From NCBI GenBank assembly GCA_017534535.1, contig JAFXVZ010000017.1:52968-116967 (forward strand): a stretch of 64,000 nucleotides of DNA, given 5' to 3'. The notes under the pieces were generated by a model. It had not been told where the DNA came from. It saw nothing but the letters and a program-made list of their open reading frames with translations, and searched no databases. The translations under genes and the position numbers were made by a program. The stretch is from Bacteroidaceae bacterium. GTDB lineage: Bacteria > Bacteroidota > Bacteroidia > Bacteroidales > Bacteroidaceae. Shown here one piece after another: positions 41,727 through 50,923 of this stretch (within the stretch, counting starts at the first letter, position 1; each line of letters starts with the position of its first letter).

Positions 41727-42968
41727 TTATTCCACTTTCTCCAGTATGAACCAATTACCACCCCAACTACTCAGCACCCATGTAGTCCATGCATAGCAAA
41801 GCATCCTTTTATCGGTGAGTTCTATCACTTTCATCCGATAGTCAATCGCCATTCCGCCCTCATCTTTCCTACCAGTCTCAAGTTTGATGACATTGCCCTC
41901 GATGGAATAGGATCCTGGATTGACTATCAGCCAATTGCCACTTATGATGCCATCAGCTCTGAATGTTATGGCCTCGTCTTTCTCATAATCACGCCAGAAC
42001 TCTCCATAACCATAAGACTTCACTTTCCAAGTACCCATCAGCAGATTTATATTGGCTTTCACATCCAATATTTCATAAGCCTTCATGTCACTGCCAGTCA
42101 ACAGAGGTATAGCATGCAACACTTCTGCTTCAGAGGTAGTAAAAGGATCCCAATTCTTGACATACTTCTCCAAGAACTCCTTAACGGAAGCATCAGTGAT
42201 ATTCCCAATCTTCAGCAAGGTCTTCGCCAAAGGCAAAAGGGTCAGCCCTATATCGTAAGCAGTGAGACCGAAGATGAGCGGGTAATGCTGTTCCTTGGTA
42301 AAATATTTGAACATTGATGCCTTATATAGCTCCACCAGCTGCCCATTCGTCAATTGGTTAAAGAACTTGTCATTCTCTATCATCAATTCCAGGAAGCCCC
42401 AAATGACATAAACGTTTTTATTTGATTCTTCAACAAGCCCACTCAATGGATAGTTCAGGCTATTATAGGCGATTGCCAGTTCCCAACCAGCATCTGGACG
42501 TTTGACGAGTTCCTTGAAAGCGTTGTTTTGAGCAATCAGGCGTTCGATGAAATGCCTGTGATAATCCTCTCCATGCATATAATAAAGTGCCATAGGATGC
42601 TCAATGCAAGTCTCCACCAAAGCCCGGGTAGTCATCTTCTTCACCAAATCCTGAGGTACTTGTGTCTTGGCAAGGTTCTCTTCCTCTGGAGCCAAAGCGT
42701 TCCATCCTGAGCCATAGCCAGGCTTGTTGGGATATTTATATACCTCATCCACCTCATATTGTCCACTTGTGTCAATAGCATCCACACTCGCATCAAAAGG
42801 AACGGAAGTTGTGGTAAGTCCGGCAGCCCCATTTATGTTCAGCAAATCATTCAAAGACACATCTTCTCTTGGAGACTCAACCGGGCAAATTGCCAAATAC
42901 GGCTCATCATTTTCTTCATGACAAGCGACCAACAAAGGCAAAGCCAAAAGTAATAAGTAGCTCTTCAT
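41727..42968 (-). CDS. Lipoprotein with C-terminal lipocalin-like domain (ECF operon)
   Basis: A 413-residue lipoprotein (Cys16). Residues 100-300 form a helical domain without a recognised family (ALVETCIEHPMALYYMHGEDYHRHFIERLIAQNNAF). The last ~110 residues (INLLMGTWKVKSYGYGEFWRDY...SIEGNVIKL...LSSWGGNWFILEKVE) are a lipocalin-like barrel similar to the small neighbour downstream. DEVYKYPNKPGYGSGWNAL near residue 77 is distinctive and may help to find relatives. Three lipoproteins in a row after an anti-sigma factor suggest they are the regulon output. Confidence 0.72.
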   Translation of the reverse strand: MKSYLLLLALPLLVACHEENDEPYLAICPVESPREDVSLNDLLNINGAAGLTTTSVPFDASVDAIDTSGQYEVDEVYKYPNKPGYGSGWNALAPEEENLAKTQVPQDLVKKMTTRALVETCIEHPMALYYMHGEDYHRHFIERLIAQNNAFKELVKRPDAGWELAIAYNSLNYPLSGLVEESNKNVYVIWGFLELMIENDKFFNQLTNGQLVELYKASMFKYFTKEQHYPLIFGLTAYDIGLTLLPLAKTLLKIGNITDASVKEFLEKYVKNWDPFTTSEAEVLHAIPLLTGSDMKAYEILDVKANINLLMGTWKVKSYGYGEFWRDYEKDEAITFRADGIISGNWLIVNPGSYSIEGNVIKLETGRKDEGGMAIDYRMKVIELTDKRMLCYAWTTWVLSSWGGNWFILEKVE

Positions 42969-42981
42969 ACGTGTATCATTT

Positions 42982-43497
42982 TTATTGTATTTTCTGCATC
43001 CAAAGTTTCAACGTTTCTTCTTCCTCTAACGGCCCTCCTCTGTATATCAGCTCCATCGTGTAGAGCTTCAGGTCCAAAACAGTGATAATGGCATATATAA
43101 TCATACTTCCGTTGGCAAACATGATGACATCATTGTTGATGTAATAAAAGGAATCATGAGGAAAATAGGTGCCATCTCCATCCATCGTACCATCCTCCTT
43201 GAAGACTGCCCAAGGAGCCTTGCCCTGGTTCTCTTCGTCCCAAGCTTTCGTTTCATCGCCTTGACCGATAACCACCCAGGCACCTAAAAATTGGGTAGCA
43301 CCTGTAGTTAAGGCACCACTGGCAGCATCATCTAAATCTACTGTGCCTGCTAAGTTTGCTTGAGCACCTTGATTAGCCTTGCCATTCAATTCGTTGGCTT
43401 TAGTATTTCTGATAGCCTCCACAGAGCCCCACTCGTCCTCATGCTCACAAGCGGTCAGCAGAAATATAGATATTAGTAAACCAATTACTTTTTTCAT
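42982..43497 (-). CDS. Small lipoprotein of the ECF operon
   Basis: A 171-residue lipoprotein: MKKVIGLLISIFLLTAC (Cys17). The mature protein has a flexible Ala/Gly/Asn-rich start (NELNGKANQGAQANLAGTV), then ATQFLGAWVVIGQG, a TWxV-like opening strand of a lipocalin-type barrel, and FKEDGTMDGDGTYFPHDSFYYI. It shares this general design with the two genes downstream. Function unknown. It starts 14 bp after the anti-sigma-type gene. Confidence 0.7.
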   Translation of the reverse strand: MKKVIGLLISIFLLTACEHEDEWGSVEAIRNTKANELNGKANQGAQANLAGTVDLDDAASGALTTGATQFLGAWVVIGQGDETKAWDEENQGKAPWAVFKEDGTMDGDGTYFPHDSFYYINNDVIMFANGSMIIYAIITVLDLKLYTMELIYRGGPLEEEETLKLWMQKIQ

Positions 43498-43511
43498 ATT
43501 GCTTTCTTATA

Positions 43512-44957
43512 TTATTCATTAATATTGAAACGGATACCCATATTCAGGTTGAAGTTGACAGGCTTCTCCTGATAAATGACTGGTAAGCTACTCCTGTTAT
43601 CGAAATAATAGCCTATACCTGGCTCAGCATAGATGCTCAGGAGGTGGTTAACATTAAACTGTACACCTCCGCTCCCAACGAAAGAGAACTGCCAAGGTTT
43701 CTCTTTCACATTCACTCGTTCAATCTTATCTGTGAAGTTGGAAGTCTGGCTCTTCGTTGTCTGGGTACCCTTGACAAGCTTCTCCACCTCACCTCCTGCA
43801 GTTAGATAGAAGTTGAACTTTCCAGGACTCCACAAAGAATATGACAATGCCACAGGAACACCCACGAAGTGCAACTTCTGCCCTCCCTGTATCTGGCTGT
43901 CTTCGATCTGCTTGATAACATCAGAGGAATGATAGCTGTAGTCAATGCCCGTCTGGATGCTCCACCGGTTGTTGAGGTGATAACGAACAGACAAGCCTAC
44001 CTTGACTGGCTGTCGATGATGGGCATCGACATACATACTACGCAATTCTTTGTTGACAAACACAATACTATTGTTCTGCGAACGGGTTGTAGCTATATTT
44101 GAGTTGTTGTAGTTAATTGAAATGCCTTTTTGAGGCATTGCCTCAACGGTACTTTCACCAACATCCGCATTGCTCGTTCCCACATGATCTTCAAAATAAG
44201 CCTGATCTGCATTTGTCAAAGCGTTGGCATAAGCAAGGAACTTATAGGTTGGTGAACTTAGGCTTTGCATGCCTGCGATGTTGGCACCTATTTCCCACCT
44301 CTTTCCCTTACTCTCGGATCTGCGCCCATAATTAGGATAAGAAGGGTTCAGACTCTTTTGCCTATTGCCTTGTTCCGTCGTTTTTCTTTGGGTTAACGAT
44401 GGTTCTTGGCCATTTGAAGAAGAGCTAATTTCAGGCTGAGTCTGAGCAAGCTCATCTGCTGGTAAAGTATTATCTTCAGATGAGTCTTGCTCCTCAGTCA
44501 TAACATTTTCAATTTGCTCATCATGCATAGTCTGTCCATAATCATCATCACGCTTTATTCCTGCAAGCAACTGTGCTACATGATTTTTCATATTTGCAAC
44601 AGTCTCAACAGGAGCTATAGAATCAGATACGACTTCCTTTTCCTCATATATATAATTAGATGTTTGTATTGTTCCCGCTACCTTTCCCATTTCATCGAAC
44701 CCATCAGCACCGTTCTGTCCTTCGTCCTGATTCGTCAACAACAAAGCTCCAACTCCCAACGTAACTGCCACCGATGCAGCAACAGCAGCGCCTTTTACCC
44801 ACATCGGAATAAGGTTTCCTTTCTTAGTTGGTTCCTCCACAGGAACCAAGCCCCGACGTTGCATCTCTCGTTGCACGTCAGCCAACAGACCTTCTGGCAC
44901 CGGCTTCTCAAAGTCGGCAAATCTGTCTTGCATATCTTTCATCCAACGTTCGTTCAT
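43512..44957 (-). CDS. Dual-membrane-spanning anti-sigma factor-like protein (Dma-like)
   Basis: A 481-residue protein with an unusual layout. Residues 1-52 are cytoplasmic and helical (RFADFEKPVPEGLLADVQREMQRRG), as in anti-sigma domains. One inner-membrane helix follows (about 53-74, VKGAAVAASVAVTLGVGALLL), then ~140 residues of acidic, Ser/Asn/Gln-rich periplasmic linker. From about residue 215 to the end comes an outer-membrane beta-barrel (WEIGANIAGMQSL, VKVGLSVRYHLNNRWSIQTGIDYSYHS, LLSIYAEPGIGYYF, NLNMGIRFNIN). This architecture matches the dual-membrane-spanning anti-sigma factors described in Bacteroides thetaiotaomicron. Its start overlaps the stop of the ECF sigma gene as ATGA, which supports partnership. 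Confidence 0.82.
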   Translation of the reverse strand: MNERWMKDMQDRFADFEKPVPEGLLADVQREMQRRGLVPVEEPTKKGNLIPMWVKGAAVAASVAVTLGVGALLLTNQDEGQNGADGFDEMGKVAGTIQTSNYIYEEKEVVSDSIAPVETVANMKNHVAQLLAGIKRDDDYGQTMHDEQIENVMTEEQDSSEDNTLPADELAQTQPEISSSSNGQEPSLTQRKTTEQGNRQKSLNPSYPNYGRRSESKGKRWEIGANIAGMQSLSSPTYKFLAYANALTNADQAYFEDHVGTSNADVGESTVEAMPQKGISINYNNSNIATTRSQNNSIVFVNKELRSMYVDAHHRQPVKVGLSVRYHLNNRWSIQTGIDYSYHSSDVIKQIEDSQIQGGQKLHFVGVPVALSYSLWSPGKFNFYLTAGGEVEKLVKGTQTTKSQTSNFTDKIERVNVKEKPWQFSFVGSGGVQFNVNHLLSIYAEPGIGYYFDNRSSLPVIYQEKPVNFNLNMGIRFNINE

Positions 44958-45547
44958 CTTGGTTCCTGTTTTAAAATTCTATACTCATTAATTTGTTTTG
45001 CCAACAGCCTCTTGGCTCTTAATAGTTGCGAGGCTGAGGTCTGTTCCTGTATGCCTAACAGATTAGCAATCTCCTTGTGTCGCTTCCCTTCTATGACATA
45101 CAGGTTGAAAACCGCTCGATAGCCTGGTGGTAATTCCCTGATCATCTGCCAGAGCACATCGGTAGGTATTCCTCCTATATCAGTTTCTTCTGGTGGATCA
45201 TCCTCCTTGTCTTCCACCCTTTCTCCATCGAAAACAATCATCCCGTGACGTTTCTGGTTTCTCAAATGGAGTAGCGATTCATTCACCACCACCTGAGTTA
45301 TCCAAGCTTTCAAAGAGCCTTCGCCTTGAAAAGTGAAAGAGGAAATCTTGGTGAAAATCTTAATGAAGCTTTCCTGCAATACATCTCTCACATCTTCATC
45401 CTCGGCGATGTAACGTGAGCAGACACCTGTCAGGTAATTAGCGTAGCGTGTATATATCTCACCCATAGCCGAGGCATCGCCTCGGCGTAACGATTCTGCC
45501 AACTCATACTCGCTTTTTATCTGCTTCTTATTCATCAAAATGGCCAT
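44954..45547 (-). CDS. ECF-type RNA polymerase sigma factor
   Basis: A 197-residue sigma-70-family factor with regions 2 and 4 only. Region 2: AMGEIYTRYANYLTGVCSRYIAEDEDVRDVLQESFIKIFTKISSF, with W in KAWITQVVVNESL. Region 4: LPPGYRAVFNLYVIEGKRHKEIANLLGIQEQTSASQLLRAKRLL. The start may be the Met at 45535 (MNKKQIK). The four-base overlap with the following Dma-like gene indicates translational coupling and makes that protein its probable anti-sigma factor. Upstream, CAAATGTG (minus strand CACATTTG) near 45572 could be a -7 element. The regulon is unknown; the three lipoprotein genes downstream are obvious candidates. Confidence 0.92.
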   Translation of the reverse strand: MAILMNKKQIKSEYELAESLRRGDASAMGEIYTRYANYLTGVCSRYIAEDEDVRDVLQESFIKIFTKISSFTFQGEGSLKAWITQVVVNESLLHLRNQKRHGMIVFDGERVEDKEDDPPEETDIGGIPTDVLWQMIRELPPGYRAVFNLYVIEGKRHKEIANLLGIQEQTSASQLLRAKRLLAKQINEYRILKQEPR

Positions 45548-45626
45548 CTTTCATCCAATAAATGCCAAATGTGCGAAACATTGCACGAGGAAACGAACTT
45601 TTTATGCTAAAAAAAGTTAATAAACA

Positions 45627-45654
45627 GGGAGGCAGCCTTTTAAAGCTGCCTCCC
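45627..45654 (-). terminator. Terminator of the Oar-like receptor gene
   Basis: GGGAGGCAGC (45627-45636) pairs with GCTGCCTCCC (45645-45654) over an eight-base loop, 26 bp after the receptor stop codon. On the minus strand a T-rich stretch follows (TTATTAACTTTTTTT). It separates the receptor from the ECF operon. Confidence 0.85.
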
Positions 45655-45680
45655 TTCTCTATTATATAGACGATATCAGA

Positions 45681-48600
45681 TTAGTTGAAGTAATACTTCA
45701 CACCAAACTGGATTCTCCAAGCCTGTGACCAAGCACGATTATACTCCCAAGTCTTTGTAGGTGCATTGCCATTAGCGTCACGATAGAGTGAGAAGGTAGG
45801 CTGGTTAGCTTCGTTCTTACCTTCGTACTTCAGAATAGCACCACTGTTAGCTGGGCTCATGTTCTTAGCAACACCCCAAGAAGAGTGGAACAAGTTACCA
45901 ATGTTCTCAACATCAGCTGAGAGCTGTAACAGATGCTTGGTATTGCCCACGTTCAGGGTAAAGTCGTGTGCCCAACGGAAGTCGAACTGGTGAACCCAAG
46001 GAGAACGTGCGCTGTAAGCCTCAGCATACTGGCCCTTATGGTCATTCAGGTAAGAATCCTGTGCCACGAACTTCCAGAAGTCAGCACGGTCCTGCTGAGC
46101 AGAAGTAGTCATGTTGCCATCCTTGTCGAACTTGTCAACAAATACGATTTCGCTATCGTTCTTAGGGATGTACATCAAGTCACCATTGACACCATCGTTA
46201 TTGATATCACCATTGTAGTAATAGCTATAACCTGAAGGAGAGTAGCCTGTGTAGAACAAGCTGAAGTGATCCTTGTGGTAAGTATAGCTAACAGAAGCGA
46301 TAACACGATCAGGAATTACGTACTGAGAATTCTGAACCGTTGCGCGGTTAGGACCATCGATAGTATAAAGACCAGACCATGCAGAAGAAGCGTTAGAACC
46401 TGGCATACCAGATACTTCCTTCATCACGGTGTGGGTATAAGATGCCATGACGTTCAGGTTCTCGATAGGCTGAGCGTTTACGGTGAAGTTAGCAGTCCAA
46501 CCATAACCCTTATGAGTATTGGTCAGTACGTAAGCAGGAGACTTCTGGTAAGTATAGCTTGCAGGGTAGATCAGGCGGTTGTCTGCACCTGAGAAGCGTT
46601 CCCAACCTGAGGTATTCTCCATGATGTTCCAATCAACCAGTCGAACAGCATTGATGTTTTTGGTATAGTTGAACTCACCAGTTACGGTCAATGGGAATGA
46701 TACTGGCAACTGATAGTCAACAGCGATGGAAGTCTTCCATACCTGAGGCATCTTGAAGTTACGGTCCACACCATTCACAGCACTTGGCACAGCACCGTCA
46801 GCTGGACTGATGGTGGTAGGAGTGCCCAAGCGGTTGATGAACTCCTGGCGATCGGTAACCATCTGACCAGCGAACTTAGCCAGACGAGGATCAACAGCGG
46901 TTACAACACCGTTGGTGTATTTGGTGTTAGCAGTAGCCTGGTACTGAACCATACCAGAGTTGGTAGGCATGTTGGTGAAGAATACCAAAGGCAGACGACC
47001 TGCAAACAGACCCGTACCACCACGAACCTTCAGTGACTTGTCGCCCAATACGTCCCAAGTGAAACCGAAACGTGGAGAAATTTGAATATTATTCTTTGGC
47101 CACTCACCGGTATCGATACGCTTGCCACCGTAATCCAATTCATAGATAGCGTTGTTACGCATGATATCATCCTTATCGAAGTGGATGTTATCGAAGCGGA
47201 TACCACCTGTCAACTTCAGGTTATCCAACACATTCCACTCATCCTGCAAATACACGCCAATCTGGTTGAAAGTAACCTGTGCTGTAGGATTAGCTTCGCC
47301 ACCATAGCCATAAGTCAAAGCAACAGCCTCTGGAGCACGCTCATTCAGGAAGTCATCCAATGAACGATAGCGGTAATAACCTGTACCATTACGCATGTAA
47401 GCATTGTTAGCCAACTGATGCTCAAAGTTGAAACCTGCGGTGAGCTTGTGAGCACCCAAGTAAGCGGTGAAGTTATCAGTAATGGTAGTCACCTTGTTCT
47501 GAACCTTGTTGTTCCATGTGAACAGCTCATAACCGAATGACATGTAAGGCTCCAGTGTCTGCTGGATGTTGTAACCTCCAAAGTCATAGGCAATATTGTT
47601 GCCATCCTTATCGAGCACTTCGAACTGACCCTCATTGTAACCATACATGATATCTACGAATGGGAACTCAGAAGAGCTGGTACCACGTACATCCTGAATG
47701 TCAGAGTAAGTGAACAGCAACTGGTTAGACAGGTTGCTACCGAAGTGGCTATTTAAGTCCACAGAAATGGTGTTAACCTTGTTATCCATTGAATACATCG
47801 CATTAGCGAATGCCATAGAATAACGAGAGAAGCGATCCATATTTCTCAGACGGAAGCCTGTATCTGATGAGTTACCATTGGTTGGATTCCAAGCTGAGTT
47901 TTTTGTATAGTTGTAACGAACAGCCAAGTGATGATCTTTGGTGATGTTCCAGTCGATACGACCCAACAGTTTGATGTTGCTCTCATCAGCAGGGAAGCTG
48001 GTGTATGAGCCCGTGTCATAGCCATATCTTGACTTCAGGTGATCGCTTACCTTCTTCATGTCTGACAGGGTAGTACGAGAGATGTACTGGTCAGGCTTAG
48101 CTACTCCGTCAGAAGAAGCACGCCAGCGATTCACCTCTGTAGGAACCTTAGAATACTCGATGTTGGCAAAGAAGAACAACTTGTTCTTAATGATAGGACC
48201 ACCCAAGGTAGCACCGTAGGTATATTTACGCTCCTTGGTACGGGCAATATCTACACCACCGATACGGGTACCATGCAGGTTCTCATTTGTATAATAGGTA
48301 TAAGCTGTACCCTTGAAGGTATTGGTACCACTCTTGGTTACGGCATTGATACCACCACCAATGAAGTTGCTCTGACGTACATCAAACGGAGCTACAACTA
48401 CCTGCATTTCCTCAATGGCATCGACTGAGATAGGAGAACCACCACCAGGCAGAGCTGAACTCAGACCAAAGTTGTTGTTAAAGTTAGCGCCATCTACGGT
48501 GAAGTTGGTTGAACGGCCGTCACCACCTGCGAAACCCATACCGTTAGCGTATGGAGAGAGGCGAGCAATATCCGTAATGCTACGGCTCACGGTTGGCAAC

Positions 48601-49040
48601 TCACGGATGGTTGCGTTGTTAATGTTGGTAGTAGCACCGGTCTTTTCCTGTGCGAACTTAGATGCGGTACCTGTGACAACCACCTCGCCCAGCATCTCAG
48701 CTGACTCAGAAATCTCAACGTTCAGGTTAAAGATTTCACCCAGTTGCAGCGTGATGTCCTTATAAGTCCTGGTAGAGTAACCGATGTAAGAGATAGTCAC
48801 CGTGTAAGGACCACCGGTACGCATACCTTGGATGGCATAACGACCGTCAACGTTAGTAATCGCGCCGTAAAGCGTACCAGAAGGCTCATGAACGGCCTGT
48901 ACGGTAGCACCAATGACAGGTTCGTTGGCATCATCGACCACCTTACCGCCCATAGATGAGGTAGTGATCTGTGCCTGAGCGCCTACAGCCACCAAGATAG
49001 TGGCGAACGTAAGCAGCATGAATCTTACTTTTCTTAACAT
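45681..49040 (-). CDS. TonB-dependent receptor, Oar-like, with carboxypeptidase-regulatory-like domain
   Basis: A 1119-residue outer-membrane protein. The ATG at 49040 is used since it follows AAAAAAGGTGTT and gives a clean signal peptide (MLRKVRFMLLTFATILVAVGAQAQ). Residues ~25-110 are the CarboxypepD_reg-like domain (GGKVVDDANEPVIGATVQAV...YTVTISYIGYSTRT). The plug follows (LGEVVVTGTASKFAQEKTGATTNINNATIRELPTVSRSI...FTVDGANFNNNFG) and then a large barrel with the terminal strand WRIQFGVKYYFN. VVVAPFDVRQSNFIGGGINAVTKSGTN is typical of the OmpA-related/Oar group. No SusD partner is present, so it is not a glycan PUL transporter. A -7 element TATCTTTG (minus strand, 49089-49082) lies upstream. 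Confidence 0.92.
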   Translation of the reverse strand: MLRKVRFMLLTFATILVAVGAQAQITTSSMGGKVVDDANEPVIGATVQAVHEPSGTLYGAITNVDGRYAIQGMRTGGPYTVTISYIGYSTRTYKDITLQLGEIFNLNVEISESAEMLGEVVVTGTASKFAQEKTGATTNINNATIRELPTVSRSITDIARLSPYANGMGFAGGDGRSTNFTVDGANFNNNFGLSSALPGGGSPISVDAIEEMQVVVAPFDVRQSNFIGGGINAVTKSGTNTFKGTAYTYYTNENLHGTRIGGVDIARTKERKYTYGATLGGPIIKNKLFFFANIEYSKVPTEVNRWRASSDGVAKPDQYISRTTLSDMKKVSDHLKSRYGYDTGSYTSFPADESNIKLLGRIDWNITKDHHLAVRYNYTKNSAWNPTNGNSSDTGFRLRNMDRFSRYSMAFANAMYSMDNKVNTISVDLNSHFGSNLSNQLLFTYSDIQDVRGTSSSEFPFVDIMYGYNEGQFEVLDKDGNNIAYDFGGYNIQQTLEPYMSFGYELFTWNNKVQNKVTTITDNFTAYLGAHKLTAGFNFEHQLANNAYMRNGTGYYRYRSLDDFLNERAPEAVALTYGYGGEANPTAQVTFNQIGVYLQDEWNVLDNLKLTGGIRFDNIHFDKDDIMRNNAIYELDYGGKRIDTGEWPKNNIQISPRFGFTWDVLGDKSLKVRGGTGLFAGRLPLVFFTNMPTNSGMVQYQATANTKYTNGVVTAVDPRLAKFAGQMVTDRQEFINRLGTPTTISPADGAVPSAVNGVDRNFKMPQVWKTSIAVDYQLPVSFPLTVTGEFNYTKNINAVRLVDWNIMENTSGWERFSGADNRLIYPASYTYQKSPAYVLTNTHKGYGWTANFTVNAQPIENLNVMASYTHTVMKEVSGMPGSNASSAWSGLYTIDGPNRATVQNSQYVIPDRVIASVSYTYHKDHFSLFYTGYSPSGYSYYYNGDINNDGVNGDLMYIPKNDSEIVFVDKFDKDGNMTTSAQQDRADFWKFVAQDSYLNDHKGQYAEAYSARSPWVHQFDFRWAHDFTLNVGNTKHLLQLSADVENIGNLFHSSWGVAKNMSPANSGAILKYEGKNEANQPTFSLYRDANGNAPTKTWEYNRAWSQAWRIQFGVKYYFN

Positions 49041-49144
49041 AACACCTTTTTTATTTAGATAATATTGCATTAATTGCGGTGCAAAGATAGCTAATATCTC
49101 AATACGAAAATGAAAAATGCTTAAAAAAAGTTTTCAACATTTTT

Positions 49145-50842
49145 TCAGTCGTTGGTTAATTTCCTATATCTCACCCTTGTAGGCTCAGTCTTACCCAATC
49201 GTTTAAGTTTGTTCTCCTCATAGTCGGAATAAGACCCCTCGAAGAAGAACACATTGGAATCGCCTTCAAATGCCAAGATGTGTGTACAAATGCGGTCAAG
49301 GAACCAGCGGTCGTGACTGATGATGACGGCACAACCCGCAAAATTCTCCAAACCTTCCTCTATGGCACGCAAGGTGTTCACATCGATGTCGTTGGTAGGC
49401 TCATCCAACAATAGCACATTACCCTCCTCTTTCAGTGCCAACGCCAACTGCAATCGGTTTCTTTCACCACCTGAGAGTACGCCACAAAGTTTCTCCTGAT
49501 CGGCACCAGAGAAATTGAAACGAGAAAGGTAAGCACGGGCATTCACATCACGGTTGCCAATACGCATCAAATCCATACCCCCACTCACCACCTGGAACAC
49601 GGTCTTCTCTGGGTCGATGGTGGTGTGCTGCTGATCCACATACGCCAGCTTCACCGTTTCACCCACCTCAAACGTACCGCTATCTGGCTTCTCCAAACCC
49701 ATAATCAAACGGAACAAAGTGGTCTTGCCGGCACCATTCGGACCTATTACACCCACAATGCCATTAGGAGGCAAAGTAAAGTTCAGGTCGTCATACAGCA
49801 GCTTATCGCCAAATGCCTTTGCCACATGGTGTGCCTCAATGACCTTGTTACCCAAACGCGGACCATTCGGAATGTAGATTTCCAGTTTCTCTTCCTTCTC
49901 CTTCACATCGGCATTAAGCAACTGTTCGTAAGAGTTCAGACGTGCCTTACCCTTTGCCTGACGAGCCTTTGGTGCCATGCGAATCCACTCCAGCTCACGC
50001 TGCAAAGTCTTTTTGCGCTTGCTCTCGGTCTTCTCCTCCTGTGCCATCCGTTGGGTCTTCTGCTCCAGCCAACTGCTGTAGTTGCCCTTCCAAGGAATAC
50101 CCTCGCCACGATCCAGCTCCAGAATCCAACCTGCTACATGGTCAAGGAAATATCTATCGTGTGTCACCGCAATCACCGTACCCTCATACTGCTGCAAGTG
50201 TTGCTCCAACCAGTCGATGGACTCGGCATCCAGGTGATTGGTAGGCTCATCCAGCAGCAACACATCGGGTTTCTGCAAGAGCAATCGACACAAAGCCACA
50301 CGACGGCGCTCACCACCACTCAGGTGGTCACACAACTGCTCACTGGGAGGACAGCGCAGAGCATCCATTGCAATCTCCAATTTTGAGTCCAAGTTCCACG
50401 CATCAGTAGCGTCGATGATATCCTGCAACTCAGCCTGGCGAGCCATCAGCTTGTCCATCTTGTCTGGGTCCTCATAATATTCGGGCTCCCCAAACTTCAA
50501 ATTAATTTCCTCGTACTCTTTCAAGGCGTTCACTGCATCTGCAGCGCCCTCTTGCACTATCTCTTTCACCGTCTTCTTTGGGTCTAGGTAAGGGTCTTGT
50601 GGGAGATAACCCACCGTATAACCCGGAGAGAACACCACCTGTCCCTGGTACTGATTATCCAGTCCGGCGATGATTTTCATTAACGTAGATTTACCTGAGC
50701 CATTCAAGCCAATGATACCGATCTTGGCGCCATAAAAGAATGACAGGTATATGTTTTTCAAAACTTGTTTGTTGGTTTGCCTGATGGTCTTGCTCAAGCC
50801 TACCATTGAAAAGATAATCTTCTTGTCGTCAACTGTTGCCAT
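49145..50842 (-). CDS. ettA: Energy-dependent translational throttle protein EttA (ABC-F)
   Basis: A 565-residue ribosome-associated ABC-F ATPase that gates the first elongation steps according to the ATP/ADP ratio. Start set at the MATVDD methionine (50842), the usual N terminus; the in-frame ATG at 50866 adds eight residues across the promoter region. Walker A motifs GLNGSGKS and GPNGAGKT; signatures LSGGERRR and LSGGERNR; Walker B LLLDEPTNHLD and LLLDEPTNDID. The P-site tRNA interaction motif is ELEWIRMAPKARQAKGKARL. No Uup-type C-terminal extension is present, which separates it from the ABC-F gene at 28892. Confidence 0.95.
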   Translation of the reverse strand: MATVDDKKIIFSMVGLSKTIRQTNKQVLKNIYLSFFYGAKIGIIGLNGSGKSTLMKIIAGLDNQYQGQVVFSPGYTVGYLPQDPYLDPKKTVKEIVQEGAADAVNALKEYEEINLKFGEPEYYEDPDKMDKLMARQAELQDIIDATDAWNLDSKLEIAMDALRCPPSEQLCDHLSGGERRRVALCRLLLQKPDVLLLDEPTNHLDAESIDWLEQHLQQYEGTVIAVTHDRYFLDHVAGWILELDRGEGIPWKGNYSSWLEQKTQRMAQEEKTESKRKKTLQRELEWIRMAPKARQAKGKARLNSYEQLLNADVKEKEEKLEIYIPNGPRLGNKVIEAHHVAKAFGDKLLYDDLNFTLPPNGIVGVIGPNGAGKTTLFRLIMGLEKPDSGTFEVGETVKLAYVDQQHTTIDPEKTVFQVVSGGMDLMRIGNRDVNARAYLSRFNFSGADQEKLCGVLSGGERNRLQLALALKEEGNVLLLDEPTNDIDVNTLRAIEEGLENFAGCAVIISHDRWFLDRICTHILAFEGDSNVFFFEGSYSDYEENKLKRLGKTEPTRVRYRKLTND

Positions 50843-50863
50843 ATTTATAATTTTTATTTTGCG

Positions 50864-50902
50864 CAAAGATACGATATAAATCTGAATTTTCCACTATCTT
50901 TG
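50864..50902. promoter_or_regulatory. Divergent -7 elements of ettA and the sodium:solute symporter gene
   Basis: CAAAGATA at 50864-50871 is the minus-strand TATCTTTG of ettA. TATCTTTG at 50895-50902 faces the symporter gene, 22 bp before its ATG. Confidence 0.65.
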
Positions 50903-50923
50903 CAGCTGTTTTATGCATGAGAT

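Noticed and set aside
45681-49040. SusC-type polysaccharide utilisation receptor
   Set aside because: No SusD gene, glycoside hydrolase or SusC-type signature context is adjacent; the sequence fits the Oar-like group.
49625-50386. 253-codon frame antisense to ettA
   Set aside because: A shadow of a highly conserved ABC-F gene; its composition (Leu/Gln/His-rich) follows the complementary codons.
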